Part shown: positions 8,678 through 19,798 of the stretch, one piece after another
Numbering within the stretch: position 1 is the first letter of the stretch
Layout of the letters: each line of letters opens with the position of its first letter
From: Thecamonas trahens ATCC 50062
Taxonomy: Eukaryota; Apusozoa; Apusomonadida; Apusomonadidae
NCBI RefSeq assembly: GCF_000142905.1
Contig: NW_013657651.1
Location: 174,452-232,693, forward strand
DNA: 58,242 nucleotides
Reading direction: 5' to 3'
The notes under the pieces: generated by a model
What the model was told of the DNA's origin: nothing
What the model saw: only the letters and a program-made list of their open reading frames with translations
Database searches by the model: none
Position numbers and translations under genes: made by a program

Positions 8678-10018
8678 CTAGGCCAAAGGATCCAGCGCGT
8701 CGTCGTACGACAAGCACAACGACGAGTCGGAGAGCGAGGCCCGGCTCAGCGCGAGGCCGCGGACAGCATCAAGCGCGCCGAGATGGTCCAGAGCGAGCCG
8801 GGTGGCCAGGAGCGGAAAGCCGTGGTGAGCCAGCGGCGACGGCTCCGGCTCGACAACCGCAAGCACCGTCGCCTTGCCACAGCGGATGACGTCGCCCGGC
8901 TTGACGATGACCGGAGAGCCGGGAACAACGCGGGTCCACTCGATGCTCGACGGGTGGTACGTCGACGTTCCCGTCCACAGGCCTCCCACAAAGGCGGCGA
9001 CAGGGTCAAAGTTGGTCGAGACCCAGGTGCCGGTCGACGACATGTCGACCAGCACAAACGAGCCCAGCTCGGACTGGTACTGGATCTGGGCGTGCGCTCG
9101 CGAGAGATTGTTCTCGGCATCATGGATGACCAGCGTCGAAAGCAGCCGGTGCCGGCCCACCACGCAGCCAAGATCATTGACGCAGATCCGCACCCCGACG
9201 TCCGGCCCGGCCGCCACCTGCAAGTCCATTCGGGGACACGGCGCCCGCCATCCGCGCGCGTCGACCAACGGCGCGCCCGGCGCCATGGTCCTTGCCTCTC
9301 CGGCAACCACCACGTCGCGAACGTAGAACACGCACGCCGCAGCCTTGAAGAACGAGCCCGGCTCCAGCCGCGCAGAGCGCGCGTCTCGCGTCCCCGCAGG
9401 CATGCCGGCGTCGCCGATGAACTCGTACTGCAGCGGCCGTGCGTCCGCCGGTGACCGCGTCGCCCGAGACGCATACGTTCCGTTGAGCGAGCCGCAGTCA
9501 AAGAGGAAGAACCCGCTTCGCTGCTGACACCACACCACCGCGCAGTGGAGCTTGGACATGGTCGGGCAAACAACAACCACGTCGGCCCGCGCCTCACGGC
9601 ACGCCCGCCCCAGCACCGTCAGCCGGCCTGCCACCACCACACGCACCCCCATCCCAGTCGTCTCCACCCCATCTCCGCCCGCAGCCTCGCCATTCAGTTC
9701 CACCAGCGGCGCCGCCGTGCACTCACCCAGCACCTCCAGCACCAGCACCGCCTCATCGCCATCGCTGCCATCGCCTTCACCGCCCACGCCCCATCCCCGA
9801 CTCGGGCTCCGACTCTGGCTCCGGCTCTGGCCTCGGCTTCGACTCTGGCTCCGGCTCCGGTTCCGACTCTGGCTCCGACTCTGACTCCGACTGCGACTTG
9901 TCCGCCCCTGTCGCTCTCGCTGGTCGCCTCGGTCCTGCCCGCACCCACCCCTGCTCGAGCAACCGCAGGTGGCCGCCTCCCTGGCGGGCGCACTCCGCGG
10001 CGACGCATGAGCAGACAT
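8678..10018 (-). CDS. Double FHA-domain protein with Arg/Ser repeat region
   Basis: 446 residues. Two forkhead-associated domains bind phosphothreonine peptides. FHA1 spans about residues 110-200: LTVLGRACREARADVVV, then MSKLHCAVVW and DCGSLNGTY (the S..H and LNGT hallmarks). FHA2 spans about residues 270-390: GCVVGRHRLLSTLVIHDAEN, NLSRAHAQI and DMSSTGTWV. Between residues 40 and 75 lies an RS/QS dipeptide tract (SRSQSRSQSRNRSRSQ) coded by a hexamer-like DNA repeat. The second domain is followed by a short Leu/Ser tail with no catalytic domain. The ATG at 10018 is the first in frame; an upstream exon towards the assembly gap cannot be excluded. It may read phosphorylation marks in nuclear or RNA-processing proteins, by analogy with RS-FHA proteins. 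Confidence 0.8.
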   Translation of the reverse strand: MSAHASPRSAPAREAATCGCSSRGGCGQDRGDQRERQGRTSRSRSQSRSQSRNRSRSQSRSRGQSRSQSRSPSRGWGVGGEGDGSDGDEAVLVLEVLGECTAAPLVELNGEAAGGDGVETTGMGVRVVVAGRLTVLGRACREARADVVVVCPTMSKLHCAVVWCQQRSGFFLFDCGSLNGTYASRATRSPADARPLQYEFIGDAGMPAGTRDARSARLEPGSFFKAAACVFYVRDVVVAGEARTMAPGAPLVDARGWRAPCPRMDLQVAAGPDVGVRICVNDLGCVVGRHRLLSTLVIHDAENNLSRAHAQIQYQSELGSFVLVDMSSTGTWVSTNFDPVAAFVGGLWTGTSTYHPSSIEWTRVVPGSPVIVKPGDVIRCGKATVLAVVEPEPSPLAHHGFPLLATRLALDHLGALDAVRGLALSRASLSDSSLCLSYDDALDPLA

Positions 10019-10120
10019 ACTTTCTCCACAGCAACCGGTAGCACCTTATAGGTGGGTACGTATGAGCGAGAGGTGTTTGTCTGTGTCGATGATGGTAGGG
10101 TAGGTTTTTTTTTTTTTTTT

Positions 10121-10661
10121 NNNNNNNNNNNNNNNNNNNNNNNNNNNNNNNNNNNNNNNNNNNNNNNNNNNNNNNNNNNNNNNNNNNNNNNNNNNNNNNN
10201 NNNNNNNNNNNNNNNNNNNNNNNNNNNNNNNNNNNNNNNNNNNNNNNNNNNNNNNNNNNNNNNNNNNNNNNNNNNNNNNNNNNNNNNNNNNNNNNNNNNN
10301 NNNNNNNNNNNNNNNNNNNNNNNNNNNNNNNNNNNNNNNNNNNNNNNNNNNNNNNNNNNNNNNNNNNNNNNNNNNNNNNNNNNNNNNNNNNNNNNNNNNN
10401 NNNNNNNNNNNNNNNNNNNNNNNNNNNNNNNNNNNNNNNNNNNNNNNNNNNNNNNNNNNNNNNNNNNNNNNNNNNNNNNNNNNNNNNNNNNNNNNNNNNN
10501 NNNNNNNNNNNNNNNNNNNNNNNNNNNNNNNNNNNNNNNNNNNNNNNNNNNNNNNNNNNNNNNNNNNNNNNNNNNNNNNNNNNNNNNNNNNNNNNNNNNN
10601 NNNNNNNNNNNNNNNNNNNNNNNNNNNNNNNNNNNNNNNNNNNNNNNNNNNNNNNNNNNNN
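10121..10661. other. Assembly gap (run of N)
   Basis: 541 N, entered from a T-run at 10107-10120 and left into a C-rich tract. It hides the start of the CDC50 gene and possibly the promoter of the FHA gene. Both flanks are homopolymers, which explains the failed assembly. Confidence 0.99.
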
Positions 10662-10720
10662 CCACGCCGCCCCCCCCCCCCCTCCCAACCCGCACCCCCC
10701 CTTACACCCCACGCGCACAG

Positions 10721-11659
10721 AGTCGGCATTCAAGCAGCAGACGCTCAAGGCGTGGCAGCCCATCCTCACGCCCAAGACCGTCATTCCGTCGTTTTTCATC
10801 ATCGGCATCATCTTTGTCCCGCTCGGCGTCCTTCTGCTCGTGGCGTCCAACTCGGTCATCGAAGTCAAGGCCGACTACACGGATGGGTGCATTCCCCGTC
10901 CAACGCCGATGGCACGCTCGGCGTGTCAAACTGCACCGTCTCGATGACGGTGACCAAGCAGATGAAGGCACCTGTCTACGTCTACTACGAGCTCACAAAC
11001 TACTATCAGAACCACCGCCGCTACGTCAAGTCGCGCAACGACGCCCAGCTCCGTGGCGAGCCGCCAACGTCGTTCTCCAAGCTTGAGGACTGCACGCCGC
11101 GGATCTCGGCATCGGGCGACGAGAGCGACCCGTCGAACTTCTTCCTCCCTGTGGCCTCATTGCGTGGTCGCGGTTCAACGACACGTTTACCCTTTACCGC
11201 CCCACCTCGGGCGCCCGCGTCGACTGGACCAAGGACGGCGTTGCCTGGGAGTCGGATCTCAAGACCAAGTTCAAGCAGCCGCCGGCATCCGCCCCTGGCA
11301 AGCGCCTCTACAACCCGGACGGCTCTGAGCTCCAGTTCACCGATCCGGACTTTGTCGTCTGGATGCGCACCGCAGGCCTGCCGCACTTTCGCAAGCTCCA
11401 TCGCGTCATCAACTCGGACCTCAACCCGGGCACGTACACCATGGCCATCAACTCGCGCTTCCCTGTCAAGCAGTTTGACGGCACAAAGTCCGTCGTCCTC
11501 TCCACCACCTCGTGGATGGGCGGCAAGAACTCGTTCCTCGGTCTTGCCTACATCATCGTCGGTTCGCTCTGCATCCTCCTCGGCGTTGTCTTCCTCGTCG
11601 CCAACATTGTCAAGCCGCGCAACCTCGGCGACCAGCGCTACCTCGTGTGGCAGCAGTAA
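10721..11659 (+). CDS. CDC50: CDC50/LEM3 family flippase subunit (5' end in gap, two frameshifts)
   Basis: 312 residues visible. The exon starts after CGCACAG at 10720; the N-terminus lies in the gap. Family hallmarks appear in order but in three frames: [20 protein letters not shown] and the first membrane helix ([19 protein letters not shown]) in frame one; CTVSMTV and [20 protein letters not shown] in frame two; [53 protein letters not shown] and the second helix in frame three. The breaks fall at C-runs near 10894-10897 and 11147-11149, and one added C at each restores an unbroken protein. CDC50 proteins are obligate partners of P4-ATPases in lipid flipping. They carry paired cysteines and glycosylation sites in the lumenal loop; NCT and NDT sequons are visible. 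I treat this as a working gene with base-call losses. Confidence 0.9.
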
Positions 11660-11757
11660 CTGCCCACGCTCTGAACAGTTGCTACGTAGTGTACCACACA
11701 ACCAAAGAAGAGTAACACAATCATCGGGGTCTCCTGCTCGATATGCCTGCCACTTTA

Positions 11758-14524
11758 CTATGACTCGGCCTCGCCCGGCCCACTCGCCATCTCCTCGTCG
11801 CTGGCATACGACGAGTACGAGCCTTCCTCGCCGACCGCCTCGCTGCCGTCAGGCCCGTCAGTCGTACCAGCCGGACTAGAGCTCGGCCCGGCTGCGCCAG
11901 GAGCCACCACATGCCGCGAGAGCGCCGATCCAGTGCCTGCAAACGCAGCTGCGTCGCCAAGCGGGTCAAACGAGCCCAGCATGAGCGCCGAGAGCCGCTT
12001 GAACGCCGCAGACTCGGACTTGCTCGTCCCGGTCAAGTGCGCGTCACCGCCCGACAGCAGCGCCTGCCGTGCGCCTGCTGCCGCCGCCGCTGACATCAGC
12101 GCCGGATTTCCGGCGCGCTGCTCGGGCGTGACCGGCGGCGGCGGCGGCGTAAACATCGCTTTGCCTGTCACAATCGAGACCGGCCGCATCTTGACCGTCT
12201 CGCACGCTCGAAGTTTGGCCACAAGCTCCTCCACAAGCTCGCGCGAGTTGCGCGGCGCTTTGCGGAAGACAGCTGTGATGTCATCCACAGGCATGGGGAA
12301 CGTCTCCAGCGTCGACGACGCCGCCACGGCTTCGGCGAGCGCCTGTAGGCTCTCCACCGTCTCAAAGCCAGTGCCCGAGATCGAGAGCGCCCGCACGCTC
12401 CTGGAGAGCCGCAAAAATACGGCGGCTGCAAGCGCAACAGCCTCGCCGCCGCGGTTGCCGGCAATCGACACCGACTTGAGGCTCGCCACCAGCGCCGCAC
12501 CCTCGAGCACTCGCTCCATGGCGTTGCCAAAGTGCGCCTTCTTCGACCCAACGAGCCAGAGTGTCTCCAGCGAGCATCCGGGCTCCGCCAGGACCTGGTA
12601 GAGGCTCTCAGCCACCGCAGCCCGCTGGGCGGCTTTGCGCGGCGCGACGCGGCAGAGCGAAAAGTGTCGCAGCCCGCTCGCGCTCCGCAGCGCGCCGAGG
12701 AGGCCTTGCAGCGCCTCGGCCGACAGGAGCACATCGTCCATGACCAGCCGCACCAGCGACGTCGAGTTGGCAAACGCCCGGCTCAGCGACGAACTCACCA
12801 TGGCCGGCGTCTCCGACCCTCCCAGTCCTCCCACCTCCATCCGCGCAAGATACAGCTTGAGTCCGCTGGCCTCGGGCCGCGCCAGATACGACGAGACCAC
12901 CGACGAGAGCGCCACCGCAGACATCCGCGAGCCGGCCAGATTGAGATTGTCCACGCTCGAGAGTCGGAGCGCAGTTCCAGTCGAGAGCGAAATGCTGTCG
13001 CGGATCTCGACTTGGCCCAGAAACAGCGCCCGCAGCCCGCTCGCGCCCTTTTCCGCCGGCAGTGCATCGCTAAGTTCGCTCATCTCCACGTCGGCGTCGT
13101 TGAGCACCAGATTCTCAAGCATGCATGCCTTGCCAGATGTGAGCCATTGCGCCAGCGCATGACTGCCCTTCTTGCCGAGCCGGTTGCCACTCAGATTAAG
13201 ATACCGCAGACTCGTCATCGCCACGCTAGTCGATGCACTGGTAAAGAGTGTGACAGCTCCGCGCGGCGTGATGCCACAATCGCGTATGTTGAGGACCTTG
13301 AGCCCCGACGCAACACGCAATCCCGGGAGGAGCTTGCGCACGCCCTTGTCCTTGAGCGCCATGCACGGAAGCGAGAGCTCGACCAGGGCCTGGCCCGGAC
13401 GCGCCAGCAGGGCGTCCGACAGTGCCTTGGCCCCGCGCTTGACTTCGACCGCATTGATGAACAGTGACGAGATCCGTCCGTTGGTCGTCATCACCTCGGC
13501 GAGCTCGCGCAGCAGTTGCGGCCGTGACGAATGCTCCGCCCGAATATGTGAGACAAGCTCCGAACCGGAAATCACCTCCCACACCGGACCCAGCTTGGCC
13601 TCCGGCAGCCACATCGAGCCTTGCCGGCCGGTCAAGTCCAGCACTACCTTGCCGTGCCCGGGCCCGCGCGAGCCCTCGGACCGGGCGTACGCCTCGCCCA
13701 TGGCCGCCGCTCGCTCCATCCGCACGTACGCCTGCTCGCAGAACTCGGCCCACTCGTCGCGCGCCGCTACTGCCAGGTACCCCTCCACCAACCCGCCGCC
13801 TGGCTTAAGCTCCTCGGCCGCAATCTGGTCCTCCCACCACTGGTACGGCGTGTCGTCGTCATCCGCCACCACCACTGCCCGCTTACCAAGACTACGCATC
13901 GCGTGCGTCGCCGCCAGATACGCGCCCAGCACCTTGTGCACCACATCCTCGGGCACGCCGGTGTACACCAGCTCGCGCCGCACCTTGTGGCTCACAAAGG
14001 TAAGCGTCATGCCCTCCTCCGACGGCCACAGCTGAACATGCACCAGATCAATGAGCGCGTACTTGTTCCCCACACTGTTCTTCAGCCGCCCGGCCTTGAT
14101 GGTGAAGACCTCGTACGGTGTCGCCACAAACAGCCGGTCGTTCACCTCCTTGGCCGTCTTCCACTTGGCCACCCACAACGCCGCCACCACCGTCCGCACC
14201 GGCGCCTTGCGCAGCGCCGCTTGCACCACCTCTACACGCCGCACACCACCACATGCACCCATTCACACCATGCTGCCACCTAAGTTGACTTCCCACACAC
14301 ACCCCTCAGCCCCCCTCATCCCCCCAGCCCACCCCCCTCGTGCACACTGGCCATGCCCATGTGTGTCCCTACGTGTTTGTGCTCAAACTGCCTGCCCTCC
14401 CCCCTACCTGCCCCCTTCACCCCCTTCCCCCCCCTTCCCCCCTCCCCCCCCCCCCACCCACACACACAAGCCCTCCCTTTCACATACTTTGGTCGTCACT
14501 CGTGAACTCTCGCTTGAGCGGCAT
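11758..14524 (-). CDS. CARMIL-like leucine-rich repeat protein
   Basis: Two exons, 14524-14488 (MPLKREFTSDDQ) and 14231-11758, giving 836 residues. The donor is GTATGT, the acceptor GTGTAG, and phase 1 joins cleanly. Residues about 35-110 form a PH-like module (DRLFVATPYEVFTIKAGRLK ... MTLTFVSHKVRRELVYTG) as in the N-terminus of CARMIL. Residues about 240-640 are ribonuclease-inhibitor-type LRRs (LRYLNLSGNRLGKKGSHALA, LKSVSIAGNRGG). After the last repeat comes TLETFPMPVDDI, which matches the CARMIL segment following its LRR, then a helical region and an acidic tail. CARMILs bind and regulate actin capping protein and link Arp2/3 and myosin I at membranes. I do not see a clear capping-protein-interaction motif in the short C-terminus, so capping-protein control is not shown. 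Confidence 0.75.
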
Positions 14525-15125
14525 CCCGCCTCACGAGTCCAGGTGGCGTCGAGTACCGTTGCCACTGCCTCGGCTACCACAGGTTGAGCGCCACCCCTGT
14601 GTCCAGACACACTACGCTTGCATCGGCCCGTGCCCATTGGGGCCGCCGCCCACACTCACCAGCCCAAAGTGATAGCCTCCAACCCCACGGCGCACACTCT
14701 GTGCCTTAGGACCTCAATATCGGCTGTGATGCCACCCCCCTCCGCTCTCAAGGGTGAAGGCCAGCTAGCTCTTCATCGAGCGGAGGATCCCTCGGCTGGC
14801 ACCCCGCCGCCAACCGAGCCACCCTCCAGCACGGTCTACGACCTCCTACATTCGAATCAGCCCAACATCATGAGCTGAAACACTTTATTATTGCCATTCT
14901 CGTCCATCCGGGGATCTGGTTGCGCCTTTAAGCCATACCCCGGAAGCACGGCCTCCCAGAATGTGCAACCAAGGGGCCTCTTGACAAAGGCCAGAAACGC
15001 AATTCTGCAAACACTGGTGGCAGTTTTGTGGTCGGCCGGTTGTGACAAAACCCGAGCGAAACGTCGCACCGGGCGCAAATGTGCCTGGTCATCCCACCAG
15101 CAACAAACAGCTTACCTACTAGATC
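14525..15125. other. Intergenic, upstream of CARMIL-like gene
   Basis: 601 bases with no gene I can support. It lies between divergent transcription units (CARMIL-like on the minus strand, the broken small gene on the plus strand), so both promoters should be here. Confidence 0.35.
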
Positions 15126-15780
15126 ATGTTCACCAACACTCATTCCATCAACGTCAGTGTTGTCCGTGGTGCCACTAACCCTGCTCGCCGCATTGGCAAG
15201 AGCGTCTATCCGCTCACCGACAAGGAGAACCGTGCCATTGCTCGCAACAGCATGAAGGAGGCCTTTGCCCAGAGTTCGGATGCAAACGGCTTCATCACCG
15301 TCTCCGGCATCCGCGACGCAATGGAAAGCACCATCTGCATCAACGGTGGCTCTTAGATCTATGGCGCTGAAGTCTCGGCTGCGCTCGCTGACAGCTTTGA
15401 CCTCGCCACCGCCGCTGCCTGTGTCCACGCCGCCTTTGCCACCCGCAACCGGAGCATCCCGGCAGCGGCAAACACCACTGCATGCCGCAGCAACAGCAAG
15501 CGCCGCCGCAAACGCGAGCGTTTTGATGCCTTTGGTGTCGTTGATGCACTGATTTTCGTCTCGATGTACTTTGATCGCATCCGCCGGGCCGCCTCCAACC
15601 GCGTTGGCTACCGCCTTCGCCGCGGCCCGCGCCCCGTTTGCTGTCATCTTTGCTGGCAACACCTCAAGCACTGTCAACGCGCCCCTGCTCGGCGACAACG
15701 ACTATGAGGCCAACATGGGTGCCAGATCGGCTCACCAGCACATTCTTGGTGACTTTAACCCGCTCGACTACCTTTGCTAA
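15126..15780 (+). pseudogene. Broken small gene with internal TAG and a frame change
   Basis: The first 76 codons start at ATG and read MFTNTHSINVSVVRGATNPA...; SSDANGFITVSGI resembles a degenerate EF-hand loop. A TAG stops it at 15354-15356. Beyond the TAG the same frame continues for about 100 codons with the window's usual C/G-ending codons (IYGAEVSAALADSFDLATAA, FDAFGVVDALIFVSMYFDRI). Near 15620-15640 coding character moves to another frame (FAVIFAGNTSSTVNAPLLGD ... DFNPLDYLC) ending at 15780. No GT-AG intron explains the TAG. Either this is a decaying gene or it holds base errors; unlike the other shifts in the window, the frame change here is +1 (or two losses). Family unknown. Confidence 0.5.
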
Positions 15781-15854
15781 CGCCTCGGTAAAGACCATTT
15801 CCTTCATCCTGTTCTCATCACTTCATTTTGCACATCATCGCAACTCACGCACGA

Positions 15855-18800
15855 TCAGTGACCCACCACACACTCGGCATGCGCCGCCAACGGCAGGAGC
15901 TCCGAGACTGCGGCCGAGTCAGAGCCGGGATTGTCGCGGATGTCGACAAGAGCGAGGTTGTAGTTAGACGACAGGTCAATGGCACGCAGAAAGTCAGCGA
16001 GAACGGTGTCGTGGAACTGGTTGCCGTCGAGCTGGAGCGCCATCAGCGTGATGTTGGTGTGGATGGCAGGCAGCAGCTGCTCGAGGTTGCGATCCTTGAG
16101 CTTGCAGGCCGAGAGGATGACGTTGGTCAGCTTGGACGCGTTGGCTGCCAGCAGGGCAGCCATGGCGGTCAAGCCGAGGCCCTTGCCCAGCTTCTCGTTG
16201 CGGGCAAGGTTGAGGTTGCGCAGGTGGGTGTTGGACGAGAGTGCAGCGCAGAGGAGCGCGAGCGACTTGTCCGTCAGTCCTGTATCGACCAGGCTGAGTG
16301 AGACCAAATGCGACGTGCCGATGACCGCGATGAACGCCTCCCATTGGTTCTTGCCCACGCCGGCCCCGGCAATGTCCAGGTACCGCAGCGTCGAGAGCGA
16401 GGTCGAAAGCTCCGAGCTCAGCAACTCGATGGCCGCCTTGTCCAACCCGTTCGATCCGATCTTGAGCGAGGTCAGCGTCCGCCCACGCGACGCCGTCACG
16501 GCCTCGAGCAGCGCCAGCGCGTTCTTCTTGCCCAGCTTGCAGTCGGTGATGTCGAGCTCGGCAAGTGACTTGTCGGTCGCCACCCGAATGAGTGGCTCCA
16601 TAGCCTTGGACCCGATCTTGATGTGCGCAAACGAGAGCGAAGTAAAGACAACCGACGGCGAGTCGACAACCTCGCTGACAAACACGCCCAGCGACTTGTC
16701 GGTCACCGAGTTGCCACCAAAGGCAAAGGTCCTGAGGAACCGGTTCCGCGCGAGCGCGAGACACAAATCGCCAAAGCCCTTGTCCGTGATCTTGTTGTAC
16801 GAAATGTCCAGCTCTTCGGTGTCGTTCATGTCCGATGAACCGCGCACAATCTCCATCAGCACCGGCACGCACGCGTCGGTCATACCGGTCGACGCCAGAT
16901 TGAGCTTGCGGAATCGAATCCGCTTTTTCTGCATCAAGCCCAGGATCTGGTCCATTCCTGCTGGGCCGAGGTCGTTAAGCGAGATGTCAAGCTCGCGGAG
17001 CGCCATCGATCCGGCTTGCACCACGTGGCACAGCCGCATCGCCGCAGACTCGCCCATGGCACACCCGCGCATGATGAGCTTCTCGATCGACGGCGCAATG
17101 TCTGCAAGCAGCTTGAGCGCCTTGGTGCCAGCCTCGGACGACGCAAACGGCACGCCCGTCAGGTCCAGCTCCGCTAGCGCTAGGTTCTCCATCAGCTCGC
17201 CTCCGAACCCAACGCTCACGTAGCTCTGTGCGCGGTGGATGGCCTCAAACAACGCGGCTGCATGCCGCGGGTTGCGCAGCTTGAGCCGCCGCAGCGTCTC
17301 ATGCTTGTACAGCGCCTCGTACGCCTGCGCCAGGATCGAGCCCGCGTCGGCTCGCCCGACTTGCAGCCGCAGCGCAGACTTGTAGACCCTGCAGAGAATG
17401 TCGAGCCGCGACCGCTCCGGGTCCGGCGCAAACATGGCCCGCGGCCGTCCAAACAGCTCGGCAGGCAGCAGCGTCGCCGAGATCGTCGACTCGTCCGGGT
17501 GCGGCAGCGAGACCTCGACGTCGTCCACAAGCTGGTAGTAGAGGGTGTAGTAGTCGTTAAGCAACGTGAGGATGGCTCGCGCCGACGGCGTCACAAACTG
17601 CAGAACCTGCTCTTTGCCTCCGGCCGCAAACTCGGTCGTCGTCTGTGTGATGAGCGCCGTCGAAATCGCCTTCCACCGCTTGATCTGTGAGAACGGCAGG
17701 TACTTGTACGACGGGTAGGCCGCCGAGTGAATGTTGGTGAGCGGTGTACCAAAGAGCATGCCTGTCGCGCCCACAAGCAGCACCACTGAGATGTCGTCAG
17801 CGTCGCCGGTTCCAGCCAGCGTGCACGGGAAGACCTGCGCGCCGTAAGTTGGGAGCGAGAAGAGCAGCGCATCAAGCTTGACGTGCACCTCGCTTGCCGT
17901 CAGGCCCTCTAGCCCCCGGTGCATCGAGAACAGCTGTGCCTGGAGCGCGAGGACTTCGGACGCCCCGACCGCCATCATGTCGGCCGACACGTACTTGTCC
18001 ATGAGCGTATCCAAAAAGCCCGGCTGGTGCGTCTTTGGGTTGTGGTTGCCGTAGTTGAGCTGCATGCGGTACGCCGCCAGCATGAGGACAACAGACTGCG
18101 AGTGGATGCCGGCGCCTTGGGCCAGCACGTCCTGCATCACTTGCTGCCTCAACAGGTTCATAGCCACCGGCGTCTCCTCGCCCAGCCGCCGCATGTTAGC
18201 CGACGGATACTTGACCCGAAGGAGCAGCGCATCGTCCGCCCGCCCGTTGGCCGAGACAGGGAGGCCCATGTCGAGCCACGTGTAGACCGGGAGTGCGTCC
18301 GGCGAGGCAAAGCACCATGCAAAGTACGGCGCAGCCTGAGGCTCGAGCCCGATCTTCTCCGCCACCACACCAAGCAGCGCCCATCCCGTGATGTTGACCG
18401 ACGCGCGCACCTTTTTGGTGACCGCGTCGGCAAGCTCCACCGAGTAAATGACCGGTTCACCGGCGTCCGACGCGTCCGAGTCAGACCCGGAACCACCGTC
18501 GACATCGTCGCCGCCAACGTGGATCTGCGGCATGCTACGCTCCGGAAGCCGCATCCGCGCGCACTTGGTGCTGCTGCTTCTCGGCTCTGAAGAGCTTGAC
18601 GCCCCTGCGCTGGCATCGCTCGCATTGGCGCCGCGGCTCACCGCCAGTGCCGCCCGCGCCGCGGCCTGGAACTTGTGCTTGACAGGCGAGGCCGCGGTTG
18701 CGCCTGCAGCTTCGCTAGCCTCGCTCGCGCTGCCCTTGCTGCCCTTGCCCAGTGTCGTGTTGGCGATGATGCCTGCGGCGGTGAGGCCCATCGAGTTGAC

Positions 18801-19246
18801 GCGCTCGGCATCGCCGCCAGCGTCAACAAGTTCTGTGTACATGTCGGTCTTGCCCAACATTGCCGCCTTGTGCAGTGGCGTGTTGAGTGTCCCCTCTTGC
18901 GTCGTGTTCGGGTCGCACGAGATCCGCAGCAGAGCCTTGACAATGTCCGGCGTCGGCGACTCGACCGCGGCGTGCAACGCGCTCTCACCTGCGGCGTCAC
19001 GATACGCGACGAGCGCGTCAACGCCGACCTTTTTGCACAGAATCACCAGCGCCGACACATCACCGCGCCTGCAGATCTCCATCACATTCTCAGCATTTGC
19101 CTTGACCTGGGCGGCAGCACCCACGCTTGCCACACCACCGCCTCCACTAGCAGCCGCCGACCGCATCGGATAGATGCGCCACTAACCATGGTGGCGAAGA
19201 AAAGGTATGGGAGAGATTATGTGTGAGTGAGCAAGGGGGGGGGGAG

Positions 19247-19295
<49 letters not shown>

Positions 19296-19412
19296 AGGGA
19301 GGGGAGGGACCATCATCTCTATCCAGCACCGTACCTTCTTGCCGCCACTTCCGAGGATAACCGCCCGGAGGTTGGCATCGAGAGCCTCTCGTGCAGCCGA
19401 GGACGCAGCCAT
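15855..19412 (-). CDS. Ankyrin-FERM-LRR multidomain protein
   Basis: Two exons, 19412-19335 (26 codons, ending SGGKK) and 19181-15855 (starting WRIYPMRS), giving 1134 residues. The donor is GTACGG, the acceptor GGTTAG, phase 0. Residues about 55-170 hold ankyrin repeats (GESALHAAVESPTPDIVKAL, NTPLHKAAMLGKTDMYTELV). After a Ser/Ala linker a FERM-like region follows, about residues 265-560: an F1 ubiquitin-like start (VELADAVTKKVRASVNITGW), a helical F2, and an F3 PH-like lobe with FSQIKRWKAISTALITQTTT, close to the talin F3 pattern IKRW. Residues about 640-1090 are LRRs of the RI type (LRELDISLNDLGPAGMDQIL, LRYLDIAGAGVGKNQWEAFI). It is probably a membrane-cortex scaffold linking lipids or receptors to actin. 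The intron carries (GA)n and a G-run. Confidence 0.82.
19250..19289. repeat. (GA)n microsatellite inside an intron
   Basis: About 20 GA units. It lies in the 153-base intron of the ankyrin-FERM-LRR gene; on the transcribed strand it reads (TC)n and can serve as the polypyrimidine tract. Confidence 0.95.
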
Positions 19413-19660
19413 AGTTTGCTTTGGGAAATTGCAGGTGGAGGAAGAGCGGAGGGGAGGGGAGGGGGAGGAGGGGGAGGGGGAGGGGGAGAGGGGGAGAGGA
19501 GGGGGGGAGGGGGGGGGGGGGGGGGTGGAAGTAGGGTGTCCGGGTGTGGCGGGGGAAGGAGCCTGCTGGTGGCGATTTGTCAGCCGGCTGCCACTGCGGT
19601 CGCATCGAATACGCATGAACGAACGAACGAACGAACGAACTCCCCAAGCCACCACCACCA

Positions 19661-19699
<39 letters not shown>

Positions 19700-19798
19700 C
19701 TCACCCACACTCGCACACCTACACCCATACACTCCACTCTCACTCTTCTTAACCCTCCCCTCCCCTCCTCGCCCAACACACCCCACTCGTTCTCGTTC
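19413..19798. promoter_or_regulatory. Divergent promoter region with microsatellites
   Basis: 386 bases between two divergent starts (ankyrin-FERM-LRR and the Mic12-like gene). Contents in order: a long purine-only block with G-runs (about 19440-19530), a GAAC tetranucleotide repeat (about 19616-19640) and a (CA)n repeat (about 19662-19696). No TATA box is evident. Such purine and alternating tracts could affect nucleosome placement, but that is inference. Confidence 0.5.

Noticed and set aside
9694-11086. Open frames running through the N block
   Set aside because: They exist only because N codons are not read as stops.
12532-13467. 311-codon plus-strand frame opposite the CARMIL-like LRRs
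   Set aside because: Arg/His/Gln-rich shadow; the minus strand has regular LRR spacing.
15354-15356. TAG recoded as an amino acid
   Set aside because: Other genes in the window, such as Sfi1, end in TAG, so a general reassignment is unlikely.
14928-15698. 256-codon minus-strand frame opposite the broken small gene
   Set aside because: Codon usage and EF-hand-like text favour the plus strand; the minus translation has no recognisable feature.
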